Positions 11,816 through 24,936 are shown, counted from the first letter of the stretch. The stretch is DNA of 64,000 bases from Lunularia cruciata (GCA_948567375.1 OX419761.1:20276501-20340500); one strand, 5' to 3'. Numbers and translations: made by a program. The notes: generated by a model from the sequence alone, not told the origin.

Positions 11816-14071
11816 CAACACCATAATAATAACACTATCAACTAATACCAACTTAGTTAGAGATACTATTAAGTTAGCTATTACTAAACTTGCCTTGATG
11901 TAATTATCTTAAAACCCCCAAAATGCCTCTAGTGACTAAGTGCACCCTAGAATCTATGATAGCAAACACACTTATAAGGAAATGAATGTGATTGGGTCTC
12001 AAACAAAAGAGTATACTCCTTAAGAGCATTCTCTTCTTTGACACTCATTTTGGATCTAGTTTCTTCACCTTGGTCTATTTATGTGATGGTATCTACTTCA
12101 TCTCTAAGCCCTATAATTAACAAAGCAAATGGAGAATTATTCAATTTGCATCCAAATATCATATTTTTTTTTATCACAATTAGAGCATAGATGATTTAAG
12201 TTTTACTCTTTGGTTCTATATTTTTAGTGAGACTCTTTTTGTGATGTCTCAATCCACTTTTTGCTAGTTTATATGCTTTTATGTATCTAGCTTATATTTT
12301 TGTATAAAATTTTGCCACTAATTAACTCAAGATATCCACATTTTTTAAGTGGTTATATTGGTAGATGCCTTTCTCTTCTCCATTAGCTTTTTGCATGTTT
12401 CACCTTTTGTTTGATTGAAATCCATCTATAGTACACTTTTTGAGCATAAGATGTAACATTATTTAAAACATATTTCCTTTCATCTTTGCTTCACTTGGAG
12501 TCTTGTAAGAAAGAAAATTAGTGAACAAGATCATGCTCAAGAGCTCATAGAATCCATTGATATGCCATGGGAAAACAAGTGAATGCACTCCAATTATATG
12601 ATTGAAGTAGAAGTAGTGAAAAAATACAAAATTGTAGTTTTTTAGCATGCCAACCATAGAATTTGATTTGCAACAACAAGAGTGACTTAATTGAACCATA
12701 TAATTCAGTCTTCAATGAAGAAAAGAACAAAGCAAAAGAGAATCAAGTTGAAGAGAAATTAAAGAGGGAATGGATTTGAGTTTGAAACCAAGATTGGAAT
12801 TTATGAAATTGAGGATAAGATTCACATTAGCTACTCAATAGATATTCCAAAAATTATGATGTCTCCTATTATTCACATGATCAAAAAGATCAATGTTGCT
12901 TTTTCAATAACCCTTAGTTAATCTACCACTACTCATAAAATAACACAAAAATAATATCTATCATGTAAAACTTATTGTGAACTCCAATCAATTATTTATG
13001 CGGGAGCTTACGTCCTTAAAAGGAGTAAAAAAATCCATCTCTCATAGTAATCCATAGAAACCAATTATGTAACACTTTAATACATCTCATACTTGCAACT
13101 TGCTCAAAGTATATTTGCTTCAATGAAGTAACAAGATTGCTAAGGTGTTTCACTTTAGCTTTTATGGGTTTTGTAAATATCTGTAAAGATTTTTAAGTGC
13201 AACCTACAAAATTTGGATGGACAGTCATGTTGGTATACACATGAGATTTACGAGTGCTCTATCCATTGCCATAAAAATGTATGGGTGTTGTAAAATTTCA
13301 CCCAAGGGTTTTTGTTGCTATGGGTATTGACCATAAATATTAATTGAACCCATATCCATATTAATTAATAGTAGGGAGAAAGATTCATTAACTAAACTCC
13401 AAATGAGCTGTGCAAATTGAAATTTAACTCAAAGGACTGTAATTTTGAATCAAAAGGCTGAAATTGAAAATGGGCTTTGAACTATTTTGCTGCACAAATA
13501 CAAGGATCATGGAATTCTTGTGAGTGTTGCCTACCTTGAAGTAAGGTAGCCAATGTTGAATTATGAATGTTGAATCCAAAGTAGAATAGATCAATTTTTG
13601 GTATTTTGGTAGTTGGGAATGCACCGCACAAGTTGTACATTGCTTCACCACCAAATCATAAGATGCATTTAAGGAATTACAAAGGAAACGATGAGGAGTG
13701 ATATTGAATTGGAAGAAGCCTATGACATAAATGATGATGTTTGGACAAAGGAAGAGCAAGAGGAAAACACATTAGATTTATTATTTAGATGGTGGAATTT
13801 GACCCACACTTCCTAATATTTGCAACATTGTTCTCAATGTGCTTGCAATTTTGAGTTTGTTTTAACTTCTTTTTGAGAGTTAGATTGTAGTGAATTTAGA
13901 CAACTCATTAGGATAGATTTGTTATCATTCCAAGCTTGAATAGATGCAATTAAAGAGCATTAGGTATTTAAGAATTCTTCTTGCAAAAACCAAACTACTA
14001 TGTGTATCTAGGTTGCTCTAGCTCTAGATAGATTTAATCATCATGCAAATAGTGCATTTGCAGCAAGCAGT
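11816..14071. other. no gene recognised
   Basis: AT-rich sequence. The 111-codon minus frame at 13424-13759 does not look like any family I know. The region directly before 14072 may hold the very decayed N-terminal part of the transposase relic that follows. Confidence 0.5.
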
Positions 14072-14830
14072 TTGCATATTTGGGGGATCAATGCTAGACT
14101 CATTGATATACTAATGATTATAATCATTTCTCTTCTTGGAAAGGAAGTGAAGTGGCCCAACAAAGAGGAGAGGGCAAGGATATCATCAATGTTTCTGCAA
14201 AAAGGGTTCCTAGGTTGCATAGGTATAGTAGATGGTGCTCCTTTCCCTCTTGTACAAAAACCTACTATCAATGGAGAAACATGTTCCAATAGAAAAGGGT
14301 TTTATTCTCTTAACATTAAAGTTGTTTATGCTGACTTAAGGCAAATTATTCACCTTGTGGGTAGTAGTTCCAAATCCAAGAGTAAATTTGATACATTTTA
14401 GTGATATGTTTAGTTTCATTAAATAATGGAATTTTTTATTCTATTTTAGGTATGCCAAGTTCATGCCATGACATGACTAGCTTGACGGGGTCCCTAATTT
14501 GGAGTGATTTAAACATATGGAGCAGTAATATTTTTTTTCAAAATCCCAATACTTATTAGGGGTTGCGGGATATGTGCCAATGTATCATCTTGCTTTTTCA
14601 TTCTCACAAGCACAAACCCAAGAGAAGGGCTGATTTAACAATGTGTAGTATGCATCTAGTTATTAAATGAGCATTGCATAGGAGTTTTAAAGGCAAGCTG
14701 ACATTCTTTGAGAGAGATCAAGGTTCAATTGGATGATCTCTCCCAAAATGCATATTTGTTAAAGTGGGTTACAATATGTATTATCCTCCACAAGTTTTTT
14801 TATAAATTGTTAAGATTCATAGGTAGAAGA
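14072..14830 (+). pseudogene. HARBI1-like (PIF/Harbinger) transposase relic
   Basis: The 109-codon frame at 14072-14401 carries VKWPNKEERARISSMF followed by a GCIGIVDGAPFPL block. This is the region around the first catalytic Asp of HARBI1-type nucleases (usually a VDGT or IDGT motif), then an RKGFYSLNIKVV block typical of the family. Further pieces in shifted frames follow: a GMPSSCHDMTSL block (usual form GxPGSxHDxxxF) at about 14452 and an EHCIGVLKAS block (usual form EHAIGxLKGRW) at about 14668. The frame is broken repeatedly. It is a different lineage from the transposase at 42193-43629, judged by the motif spelling. Confidence 0.75.
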
Positions 14831-15282
14831 AGATGGTGATTTGATAGAAGATAGAGATGTAGAATTCCTTGGAGTTGGGAGTTGCTCTTCATAGTGAAAG
14901 TCAAGAGGAAACTACAAATTTAGTTTTGCATCATCATTTGCCTTTCAACTACCATCAAGGTGGATTTTTAATCCTTGAGTATAAAGAAAGAGTGTTGCTC
15001 AAAGTGATTCAATTGCATACATTTGAGTGGTTAATTTTGGGCTACTCATGTACTCCTTGTACTCAAGCTACTCAACACTCAAGAAAAAGTGATCCATGAT
15101 TCATATCATTATCATTTCCAATGATATCCAAGATATGTTGTGTAAATAAAGATGGGATTTGATTTGATATAAGAATCTCTATTGAGAGATTCTATGAATG
15201 GTGTTTTTTCTTTACAAGTTGTATGAATAGTGCATTCTACCAATATCATTTATGCAAGTGTTTCCTGCAGAAAATGAATAAA

Positions 15283-15285
<3 letters not shown>

Positions 15286-15341
<56 letters not shown>
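15286..15341. repeat. (TA)n microsatellite
   Basis: About 28 uninterrupted TA dinucleotides. Confidence 0.95.
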
Positions 15342-15960
15342 CACTTGAAATTTTATTCAAAAGTATTAATATTTCTGAAATGGTGTGTGATCTCAAGTTG
15401 TTTCACTCTATATAAATATCAATTTGTTACAACCATGTAAAAATCACTTGTTCCAATTTGAGTTCTGGGAAAGAGAGTTAGATAAGAAGTAATTGCAATC
15501 ATGCATAACTCTCAATTCATATATTTATATTTTTGTCTGATCTGTTTACTTGATATGGAAATCAAACTTGAAAATATAATATAAATACTACTTAGTAGTA
15601 GAAATTGAACTAGAAGAAATATAGAAAGTGTATAAAATATAAGAATCATAATAAAAAATATACAAATTATGCAGTTTGCTATAACACATGAGTAACTATA
15701 ATGAAACTCTAAAATTTTCAATGTGAAAGGTAAAAATATAATATAAAAAATCTACACCCCTCACATCATATGAGTAACTTGTGCAAATTAAGTAGCTTGC
15801 ATGGTCTACAAAATATGCGGAGGCTACCCAAACCCGTAAATACAAATGGGGAGCATGTGATTAAAATCTGAATGTGGGTTTGCAAATTTACTATCTAAGT
15901 TCAAGCAAACTCAACATTATTAAAATAAATAAAAAATAAGTTAAACTAATATCAATTAAA

Positions 15961-16082
15961 TTGAGAATGAACTCAGAATCACACTACTACAAGGACTCAA
16001 CTCACTCAAAAGAATATTCACTTGAGAATGAACTCAAAAGCACACTATTGTAAGGACTCAACTCACACAAAAGGAATTGCCA
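15961..16082. repeat. two-copy tandem repeat, 61-bp unit
   Basis: TTGAGAATGAACTCA at 15961 recurs at 16022, followed in both by a diverged block ending in AAGGACTCAACTCAC. Confidence 0.8.
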
Positions 16083-18349
16083 TGATGTCATGGTCAATAG
16101 GTTGAATACATTTTATATGATTGTGAAAATTGGTGTACATCTTGAGCTAGAGCACATCTCTCCAAATTGAAATATGGTATTGGGAATTTCAATTTTATTG
16201 CATGACTATTGATACCATCTCTTCCGTATGGACACAAATATATCTCAAACAACATTTCAATTATACTTGTAATCTCTTTGGGAGTTTTTGCTCCTCCGGC
16301 CAATTCAAGAGTCATTGAATAAAATCTCTTGGACTTGGCATTTCTCTCCTTGATTTTGAGTTTTACCACTTTAGATCTATTTAATCTATTCTAAGCACTT
16401 GTTCAACTTAAACTTTCCTCTTTTCAGCTTTATGTTTCTGCAATTTTGCAAATTTTTGAGCTTGTATCTCTAAAATCTAACACTTCTCTCTAGCTTCTAC
16501 TAATTCACTCTTCCATTTATTGTGATTTGCTAAATCTTGCAAGAGAGTATCCATGGCAAAAGTAATCTTTGTGTTAACTTGTGAAATTTTTCTCTTCTTG
16601 TGAGATTCATGGTCTCCTTCTTGAGATGCAATCTCCTCTTCCAATCCTTAAGTCTCTTTGCATTGCACTCTATCTTTGTGTACTAATGTAACTCTTCCTC
16701 TTCCTCTTGCTCAACTCTCTTCCTCTATCCCATCATGAAAATCTCACCCTTGAGTACTTAGGAATATGAATGGAATGAGTCCTTCCAGATTATGGGAAAT
16801 CTTCCACCATTCCTGCCTCTTTTGTAATTTCCCGAGAGTGTGCCTCCTCAAGTTTATGCACCATTTGAACATCATCTCCATCTCCAATATTTCCATAAAA
16901 CTACGACCAAAACTAACTAGTGCATGGGGAGATATATTAGTATAATTTCCAAACATCAAATCCATGGGGTCAAAGAATGGACACATATGATTTAACTTAT
17001 ACTCTATAGTTCTCCATCCTTGTTTGAACTCCTTGTCATTAATTCCCTCACTTGTGCTTCTTTTCCCATGCTTTCACCTCCTTGTAAGCTTTCATGTATC
17101 TAGCACACTTCTTGTATAATTTATCTCCCGTCAAGGAAGCAAGAAATTCCATCTCATGTCATACCAAATAGATGGACATGTAACTAAAAGCAATCATCTT
17201 CTGAACAGACTTCTTTCAATTACCTCCAAGAAATTGATTAAATTGCTCCTCAATTTTAAGTAATCTAGAATTTATGCATAGTGATGGCCAATCATCTGGA
17301 GCCAATCTTCATCCCATTTCACCTTCTTTGCTTTGTTCTCCTCTGTTACCATTTTCAATGGCTCTTGGAATCTTGGCGGTATTTGTGACTCAGCTTCAAG
17401 AGAAGATGGATAGATCAAATGTGGAAGATGAATGGTAGATGGTGGAATGGTGTGTAATCTGTTGCTCTATCTTCCCTCCTGCACATTGAAATAGCCGGAG
17501 TTTTAGATGTCTTGTAACTCAAATTAAATTATCCATTGATTGTTGATTTGCAAATGTCATGGTGTGGTGCTCCCCCAAGGTTATGCCGGCACTTTACTCC
17601 AACTATTCTTGCCGCACAAATGTGCATGACATTCCTTCCTCCCTCTCTCTTGAATAGAGAGAGGAATTCAATTTCAGCTTACCATTATTTCATAACCATT
17701 TTTGTCATCTCTTTAATTATTATTTAGATCGGCATCATTTTTAGAGTTAATAAACCTTACCTACCGACTAATCTTGTTGTGACTTCACCAATGAAATGAC
17801 AACCCATGAATGCACCTAACTGAAACCACACCCTCTTAGAACGTTTATTGTCACCCCTAATCTCAATTATGGCAGCATTCAACTATCTCCAAAACTTTTT
17901 TACAAGTACCATAAATATTTTCTTATTGTCCCTATCCTGCCCTTAAATATCCATCACTTTTAAAAGTGAAACCCCTATTGTCTTTTGAGAGTTTACACCC
18001 GTAAACTCCATAAAAGAGCTTGGATTCTGATGTGTATTCATCCGATCAAAACCCCAAGCAACAAGGCAAACATTGTACTCAAACTCATCCATGGGAAAGT
18101 ACAATTTATCAGCTACTTGTAAGCGTTCTAAATTAAATTTCACCCGGGACAATTGCATGTAAACTCATCGGCTCAAAATAATAGTACATCGGGACCATTG
18201 CATGCAAATTCACAGTGAGGAGAATTCCATCAGCTAATTGTAAAGCGTGTCAAAAGTATATTTCTCCAAGAGACCATCATTGCATGCAAAACTCATGGGC
18301 TCAAAATAATACTTCACTGGAGAAGATTAGGAAGCAATAGCTTAGCCTG

Positions 18350-18422
18350 CGACCATGCTGGGGATCGAACCCAGAATCTCTAGCTCCGTAGGCTAGCGCC
18401 TTATCCATTGGGCCACACGGTC
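18350..18422 (-). tRNA. tRNA-Arg (anticodon ACG)
   Basis: Read on the minus strand, the gene starts GACCGTG and folds into a full cloverleaf. The 7-bp acceptor stem pairs GACCGTG with CATGGTC (one G-T pair). The D-arm contains CCCAATGGATAAGG, the anticodon stem is CTAGC/GCTAG with loop CTACGGA (anticodon ACG), and the T-arm is CTGGG-TTCGATC-CCCAG. The B-box matches GGTTCGATCCC. There is no intron. The discriminator base is G, usual for eukaryotic tRNA-Arg. The sequence resembles nuclear rather than organellar plant tRNA-Arg. It lies 10 bp downstream of tRNA-Asn on the same strand. The first T4 run downstream is about 45 bases away. Confidence 0.95.
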
Positions 18423-18432
18423 ATGGAACATT

Positions 18433-18456
18433 CGCTAGAAGGAGGGGTCGAACCTC

Positions 18457-18489
<33 letters not shown>

Positions 18490-18506
18490 AACTGAGCTAT
18501 TCCAGC
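18433..18506 (-). tRNA. tRNA-Asn (anticodon GTT)
   Basis: On the minus strand the gene begins GCTGGAATAGCTCAGTTGG. The acceptor stem GCTGGAA/TTCTAGC, D-arm GCTC/GAGC, anticodon stem TGTGG/CCACA with loop CTGTTAA (anticodon GTT) and T-arm GGAGG-TTCGACC-CCTCC are all intact. The discriminator is G. The sequence is nearly the plant nuclear tRNA-Asn and unlike chloroplast trnN. It is followed on the same strand, after only 10 bp without a T4 terminator, by tRNA-Arg, so the two could be made as one precursor. Confidence 0.95.
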
Positions 18507-19536
18507 TTGCTGCTGGCAATTGTAATAACTTAATACATATAAGTTTGCAGTTTCCCGGACACCGGTAAGGAATACGGCGGTGAAAGCACTAAGAGCATCG
18601 AATTTCTCATTTCAATTCTCTTTACGGTATGTGTTAGTAAGTTAGAGAATATTGGCAACAAAGCGTACACTCTCTTGTATGTTTCAGTCGATTAACTTTG
18701 CAGTGATTGAGTTATCCAGAAAAAGAGTAAGGATGTTCAGCTTGGAGTTTCTACCAGTGGAGTGAACAACGGCTGTGAAACGACAGAAGGTACCTGACGT
18801 TCAGCTTGAATCCACCAGGGCACTTCACAACTGCTGATACTTCCAGTGGGGTGTCCATTGCGCAGGGCATAGAGTGGAGGCGCTATGATTGCACTTCTAG
18901 AGGATAATGAGTAAGTGCAATTCCTTGAATGTCCTTGATGCACCTATCCACATAATTTGGCAATGTAAGTGGAATCAACTGTACTTGTCCCTTGATTTCT
19001 TGTGTGTAACTTACTGTTGTACTAATCAAGGTATGAACGCAATGACATGGGAAATGAGAGCAGAAGCCGTTCGAAGAACGGGGGATTGAGAACCCACCGA
19101 GCGCATATGCAGTGCAGATGAAATGTAAGCATCAGAGTGCAAATCGAAGTGAATAGCAACTCAGGAAATAGAAATTAAGTGAAGCTAACAATACGAAGGT
19201 AAGTCGAAGTAAAAGACATAATGGAGACATTTCATTGGTAACACCTGCAGAGAACTAGTATGATTCGTGTGATCACAAGCAATACGCGACTGATCAAGCC
19301 CCTGAAATAAAAAGTCGGGTAGGAACCTGAAACAGAGAAACATCGAGCTAAGACTAATATATACAAAGCATTAGTTGAGGATAGGTGGAGTGGGAGAGGA
19401 GACATTAACAGCGAAAATGGGTCCCTTAGATTATTTAGTGTTACCAGAAACGAGTTGCGCAACATCCTCAAGTGAGGAAAGGTTAAAGTAAGAATGACAC
19501 GATATTTCTCACATCGAGGAGAGGCAAAAGAAGAGC
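18507..19536. other. intergenic DNA between the tRNA genes; one R-type hairpin
   Basis: No protein gene was recognised. At 19045-19085 the + strand carries GAGAGCAGAAGCCGTTCGAAGAACGG, the 5' signature of the R repeat family (stem CCGTTC/GAACGG at 19067-19081, loop GAA). A diverged R-like tail follows for about 200 bp. Confidence 0.5.
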
Positions 19537-19617
19537 TGTTGACAGTGGGATTCGAACCCACGCCCTTTCGGACCAGAACCTTAATCTGGCGCCTTAGACC
19601 AACTCGGCCATATCAAC
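19537..19617 (-). tRNA. tRNA-Leu (anticodon AAG)
   Basis: On the minus strand the gene begins GTTGATATGGCCGAGTTGG. The acceptor stem is GTTGATA/TGTCAAC, the anticodon stem CCAGA/TCTGG with loop TTAAGGT (anticodon AAG), the long variable arm of class II tRNAs spans GTCCGAAAGGGC, and the T-arm is GTGGG-TTCGAAT-CCCAC. The discriminator is A, as required by LeuRS. There is no intron. A TTTT run about 8 bases downstream (19524-19528 region) can serve as Pol III terminator. Confidence 0.95.
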
Positions 19618-22600
19618 TTACATTCAGTTTGAGCCAACTAAGTAATTTACTAAATTTTCCTTCCCACATTTACTTACTAAATTTTCCTTCCCACATTTAC
19701 TTTATGTTTCCTCGAGCGTTCCCTAAAATACTCCAAAAAATCATTGCCTGCTTCTCCGTTTTTTCCTACTGAAACTATTTAAGCAAATCTAGTCTTCATA
19801 GCTCATATATCGAGATTGGCATTGGCATTGGCATTGGTTTAGACTGAATGTTTATTTCGTTAAATGCTTCATATTGATATTTGTATGGAACTACTTGCAT
19901 GAAACGTACGAAGTTATCAAATTTCTTACATAACAATTCTTTGTATTTTCATTCGCATGTGTTTAATTTTAGTTTATTGCGCTCATAGACAGATAACCGA
20001 GATCCAGGCGTTTCGCAATTCTCGCTTCTGTCCTTGTGCATCTCTTTCCCTCGTTACTCACACTTCCCATTCACCGCTGGCTCCTCATTTCTTACTTTTC
20101 AGCTGGTTAATTGCTACGCATTGCTCTGGAATGAATGCTTATTGCATCGAATGCGCTATTCGCATTTCATGCAATACATGAGATTATCATTTTCATTCTG
20201 CTGGAACGAATATTTACTTCGTTAAACGTTTCATAATTGTATCACTGGTATTTCTTCATCTTTGTACGAGACTCTCAAACTCTTTGTTATCTAGATTCGA
20301 GCAGCTACCCAGTTCTTTCGCACTTATTTATTTTCCCCTTTTCACCGTCATCCACCCAAATCACCATACGAGTTGGTTTCATTTCACTTTCTTGTTCACC
20401 ACAAGCTCCTCATCATTTCACGTCTTTCTCGTATCGTTGTGACAGAAAGCTTCGCACCGTTCCGGAATGGAGGCTTCATATTGGTAATATCAAACAAGAT
20501 ATCTCTCATAGTTTATGCAATGTATGGCATTATCGTTTGCATTGTTTCAGGAATGCATGTGTTCGTTGAACATTTCATATTGGTAATGTGATGGAAGATA
20601 CTATTGATATTTCATGAGATGGGGGACATTATTAAAGCTGTCGAAGCATTTCTCGTTACTAGAGTTCGCATGGGATGAATTCGCATTGAGCCTTTGAACG
20701 GGGTCCTCGATATTTTCCACATATACATAGCGAAATACAGAATCCATTGTGAAAAATCCCCGTTGCTTACCCCACGTCTGACTCCGACTCGTCATGGTGA
20801 AGATGTTAAAACTATGAAGTGCACATAGAAGAAGCAAGCAAGTAGGCGTAAATCTGCACCCAGGGTTAGCACCACATTTACTGTACATGGATGGTAGTTA
20901 TACGTTGGAAATGCTTGCAGCACATTTAAAACACCTTAAACAATTGGAAACGGGAAGTGGAAAATGATTTAGTACAGGCATGGCCTGAGGATGTTAATTC
21001 ACAGTAAATGCCCAAATCTCATAAAAAATATGAAACTGATCCCGGAGAGTGTATGAAGACTGGAATTGACACGTGCGTGTTCTATGTCAGCATCCATCGT
21101 TCAACATAAAAAGAGGGAAGAAACAGAACTTTCTCATAACAAGTCTAGACAGAATCACTCACGATTTCGTCAGTAACTGTGACCAGGTAGCGAGATAGCT
21201 GAATGCAGTGCATACTCTCTCCCGTCCCCGGTTCTCATGGGTGCTAAAACATTTGATATATAGGTATATGAGAGCACAAGCTTGTTATGGGAATGGGTTA
21301 TCCAAAATTCACGAAGTGCAAATGGATAGTTAAATAATATATACATGAATCACAGTAGTATTAAAATTTTAAAGTAAAATATATAAAATATAATTTACAA
21401 TAAATATATAATTAATAATAAATTATGAATAACAGATTGCCTCAGGACTAGTTAAGAGAATGTGAAGTGGAGATCATCTATGCAGACGATACCGAGAAAT
21501 AGAAAACGTGATGTAAAAGTCCGTCAATGAGTGGGATGGTGTCAAGTAGAAACACTGTAGACACGAGAGGTCGGAGTAGGATACGGTCAAAGTGCAAAGG
21601 GGAAATTACTAGGGAGTGATTTAATCCATATTGGTATACGAGAACAAAAACCGTTCTGGTAACGGGTTATCCAGAATTCATATATTTGAGCAGAATTTCA
21701 TATATTCGGAGAGGAGTGTATGGATAGGATAGATTATCATAATGTACGAAAATGTGCTTTATGTTTGGATTTTTTTATACCCACCTCTCCATGCACATCA
21801 AAGGCTTCAAGACGGTATACATGTGTACTTTTCATGTTCGAGGTATTGCCCATGGAGATCTTAGATATGTTGTAAATTAAATATAAACTGGGATTAAAAG
21901 GAATCGACGGACTCCGTACTACAGGTTGCAAAATCAAATCAAGGTACATGAGCGGCAATGATGATGACTTGCATCTGGATCTATTCAAGTTTGAATACTA
22001 AGCGGGTCTTAAAGTATGATCAACTGAATATCTCCGGTGGTTTCAACTGCTATATTTTGATAATTCAACGGATAACATCCATGGTGTGGTGCTCCAGCAT
22101 TTCTAATACAGTTGTTTCGAGCTGATAACCCTAACATTCACGGGGTTAAGATTCACTATCTACAAGGTCGCCACCACGAGAAGCATTTGCGCTTGTCGTC
22201 CCAAATCCCATGTCAAGTACCCATCCACCTGCATGTGATCTGATTTATTAGTTCACAAAAGAATAAGAAGTTACGGAGTTACGTCACAAAACTGGCACTC
22301 CAGACTTTGCCGTTTGACTTAGAACGAGTGATACAAAAAGGCGTTGTAGCACTTGCCAATTTCGCTTTAGGAATACTCATCTCACACTTACCTTCCTTGT
22401 CAATGGTGGTAGGCAAATGTAAGCAGTGAAGAATAGAAGCTGGAGTATCAGGGCGTGTAAGACGGTGGGACGAGATCTTTCGCAGACTTGGAGAGGTCTA
22501 AATTACTTTTTTGACAGTGAAGGTTACTTACTCCCCATATTTACTCGCCATTTTCTCCTCAATTTTGTTGGTGATCGTCTTCTCGACCCGGCTTTCTTGA

Positions 22601-22796
22601 TCTCCTCTGCGTTCCATTGATACTTTCGTAAATCATGTAACCTTCGACACGGGGATAAGAGACCTTTCCAGAAAACTCAGAGCTCAATGCTGCAATAGCT
22701 CCTACGTCATACAAGCGCTCTTGCTGACAAATGCAACCAATGAATCCTCAGTCTTCTTAGGATCTGGGGACGGACCAAGGTAGTCATATGTTCAGA
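19618..22796. other. intergenic DNA with decayed R-family hairpin pieces
   Basis: No gene could be supported. Phrases of the type GAATRTTTAYTTCGTTAAAYGYTTCATA recur near 19848 and 20208 with weaker echoes near 20110 and 20550, indicating old dispersed repeat fragments. R-type 5' ends occur on the + strand at about 21262 (degenerate) and 21636 (CCGTTC-TGG-TAACGG). Confidence 0.45.
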
Positions 22797-23625
22797 CATG
22801 CGAGCAGAAGCCGTTCGAAGAACGGGGGATTCAGAAGTCATTACGTGCAAATGGTGTGCATATGAAATGTAAAGATGATATGTGCAAATCGAGATGAGAA
22901 ATGAAACCCTAAAGAAAGTAAAGAATCTAACCGATTAAATGCGAGGTAAAGCACAAACGAAATATCAACTATATCCTGGTCAACAGCAGTAGAGAAAGGA
23001 TATACATCATGTAATCGATCAGCGCCAATTAAAGCATGTAGCGAAATAGACAAGCTGTACTTGAAGACACACGAGTCAAAACTAAACCAATCAAGAGAAC
23101 TGAATTGGCAGACTGGATAGAAAACATGAAGCAAAACAACCAATGTGAGTTGGAGCAAAGGGGAAGAGAGTGGATGGTCTCTAGGCTGAGAAGGAGCGAA
23201 GCGACAAAGGACTGGATAGAGTATATCACAGCAAGCGCTATGGACGCTTTAGTCCTGAGACACTAAACAAACTAATGGAAAGAGAAGGTGGCCATAGTGA
23301 ACCTCCAATAAAACACATGCGACTTCATCAGTGCCTCACGCAGTGCCGAAGTAACTGAGCAAGTGTCAGTACCCCTGGTACCTAGTTCTGCTTGAAAACT
23401 CATGAGTGCCAAGGCAAACTCAGTTGCTTCCAACAGTGCCGCTCAGGGTAAGGGAAAAGCTGTACCATATGAAACTTAAAATCCAAACAAAGGGCAGGAA
23501 CAGTAATGAGCAGAATGACTGTGTAATGTAAATAAATCAGCATCCGAAGGAAGAAAATGAATGGTGAGCAGGAGAAGGTAAGGGACCCAAGACATACCTG
23601 GTTAAAGCCTGAAAGGAAACAAATG
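22797..23625 (+). repeat. R-family repeat, partial copy (GAA-loop variant)
   Basis: Starts with GAGCAGAAGCCGTTC-GAA-GAACGG (hairpin at 22811-22825). It later carries the family's internal landmarks GGCCATAGTGAACCTCC, CTTCATCAGTGCCTCACGCAGTGCCGAAG and AAACTCATGAGTGCCAAGGC. The 3' third is missing or too diverged to follow. Non-coding. Confidence 0.65.
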
Positions 23626-24018
23626 TTAGTATCAAAAGCAAGTAAAAACTAGCACAACTAACCGAAGATGCAAACAAATGAAGAAGGTGGTAAATTAACT
23701 GAGTGAAATCAACAAAGAAATAGTAAGGAGTTGAGTCAGATGAAGAAGATGGTAAATTAACTGAGTGAAATCAACAAAGAAACAGTAAGGAGCTGAGTCA
23801 GAAGGCACGGGAAGGAGCAAGTCATTTGACACCCAACGAAGACAGAAGGGAGCGAGTCCAAAGGCACAGGGAAAGAGCAGGTCATTTGCCATAGAAAGGG
23901 GGGTGAAAGTTCACAGAGTAAAGCAGAGCGAGCCGCACCCAAAGGTGGAATGAAAACAATAATCTAAAGAGGGGAAAGGGGAACAGGAAGGGGGTTTTCA
24001 TATAGAGAGAGATATACA
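23626..24018. other. spacer with 62-bp tandem repeat
   Basis: Between two R copies. Holds the tandem repeat at 23680-23803 and otherwise nothing recognisable. Confidence 0.5.
23680..23803. repeat. two-copy tandem repeat, 62-bp unit
   Basis: GAAGAAGGTGGTAAATTAAC at 23680 recurs at 23742 (GAAGAAGATGG...), with only a few substitutions across the unit. Confidence 0.85.
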
Positions 24019-24918
24019 TAGGTATACGAGAACAAAAGCCGTTCTGGGACCGGGTTATCCAGAACTCATAAAGTGCAAATGATCGGTAAGCAAGATGTCC
24101 ATCATTCACAATGCTAGAATAGTGATAAATCCGAATCAAATGTAACTTGAAGCAAAGGCATAATTGAAACAAATTGAGAATAACATATGGCTAACAGACT
24201 AGTAAACCACCATGAAATTGAGAACTCTATGCAAACAAACTGCAAGAAATAGGTAACGCTATGTAAAAGACTGCCAGTAAGCAGTGCCTGAACAATAAAA
24301 ATAAAAAACGTGGGCTGGAGTCGAGTAGGAACACTGTATACACAAGAGGTCCCATGAATCAGGCAAAGAGCAAAAGAACAATAATAGGGAGGGAATTAGC
24401 TGGGGAATGGAGGAGTGGAACAATGCAAGAGCTATAGGATGGTGTGGCTGTAGAAACATGTCAAAGTGTAACAGGGTAACAAGAGCAAAGCGAAAAAGGA
24501 CAGGATATAAAGTATATCACAACAAGTGCTATGGACGCTTGAGTCCTGAGATGCTAAACAGCAAAGGGGAAGCAGAAGGCGGCCATAGTAAACCTTCATG
24601 AAAACACCGGAGACTTCATCAATGCCGAAGTAGCTGAACAATTGTCAGTACCCCTCGTACCGAGTTTCTGCTCAAAAACTCATGAGTGCCAAGGCAAACT
24701 CGGTTGCTCCCCTAAAGTGCGCTCAAAAGTAATGGGAATGTCAAAAAGAACAGAGGTGGAAAGCAAGGGCAAGCAAAAGTGCAAGCACACACATAAGCGC
24801 TGGAGTCTTAGCTGCAAAATGAGGATCAGTCCAGAAAGAAAAGAATCCACATGAGTAAGATGAGGGAAGAAATAGAGACATAGCTGATGGATCCCTGAAA
24901 TAACAAACATTCATTATA
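24019..24918 (+). repeat. R-family repeat, copy lacking the 3' end
   Basis: Starts GGTATACGAGAACAAAAGCC with a slightly damaged hairpin (CCGTTC-TGG-GACCGG). It is collinear with the full-length copies until about 24918, where it meets the tail of the inverted copy at 24937. The last roughly 190 bp of the family consensus are absent. Confidence 0.8.
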
Positions 24919-24936
24919 TATATATTTATTTTCACA

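Larger units (their letters stand above)
14831..18349. other. no gene recognised; decayed DNA with small tandem repeats
   Basis: Contains a TA microsatellite (15286-15341), a 61-bp two-copy repeat (15961-16082), and a two-copy imperfect repeat of about 119 bp around the phrase GGCTCAAAATAATA (about 18106-18320). Minus-strand frames at 16094-16369, 16744-16986 and 17943-18158 could be pieces of one decayed gene or element. I recognise none of them. Confidence 0.45.

Noticed and set aside
18350-19617. tRNA genes as a chloroplast or mitochondrial insertion
   Set aside because: All three sequences match nuclear-type plant tRNAs, and chloroplast trnN has a different acceptor stem and D-arm.
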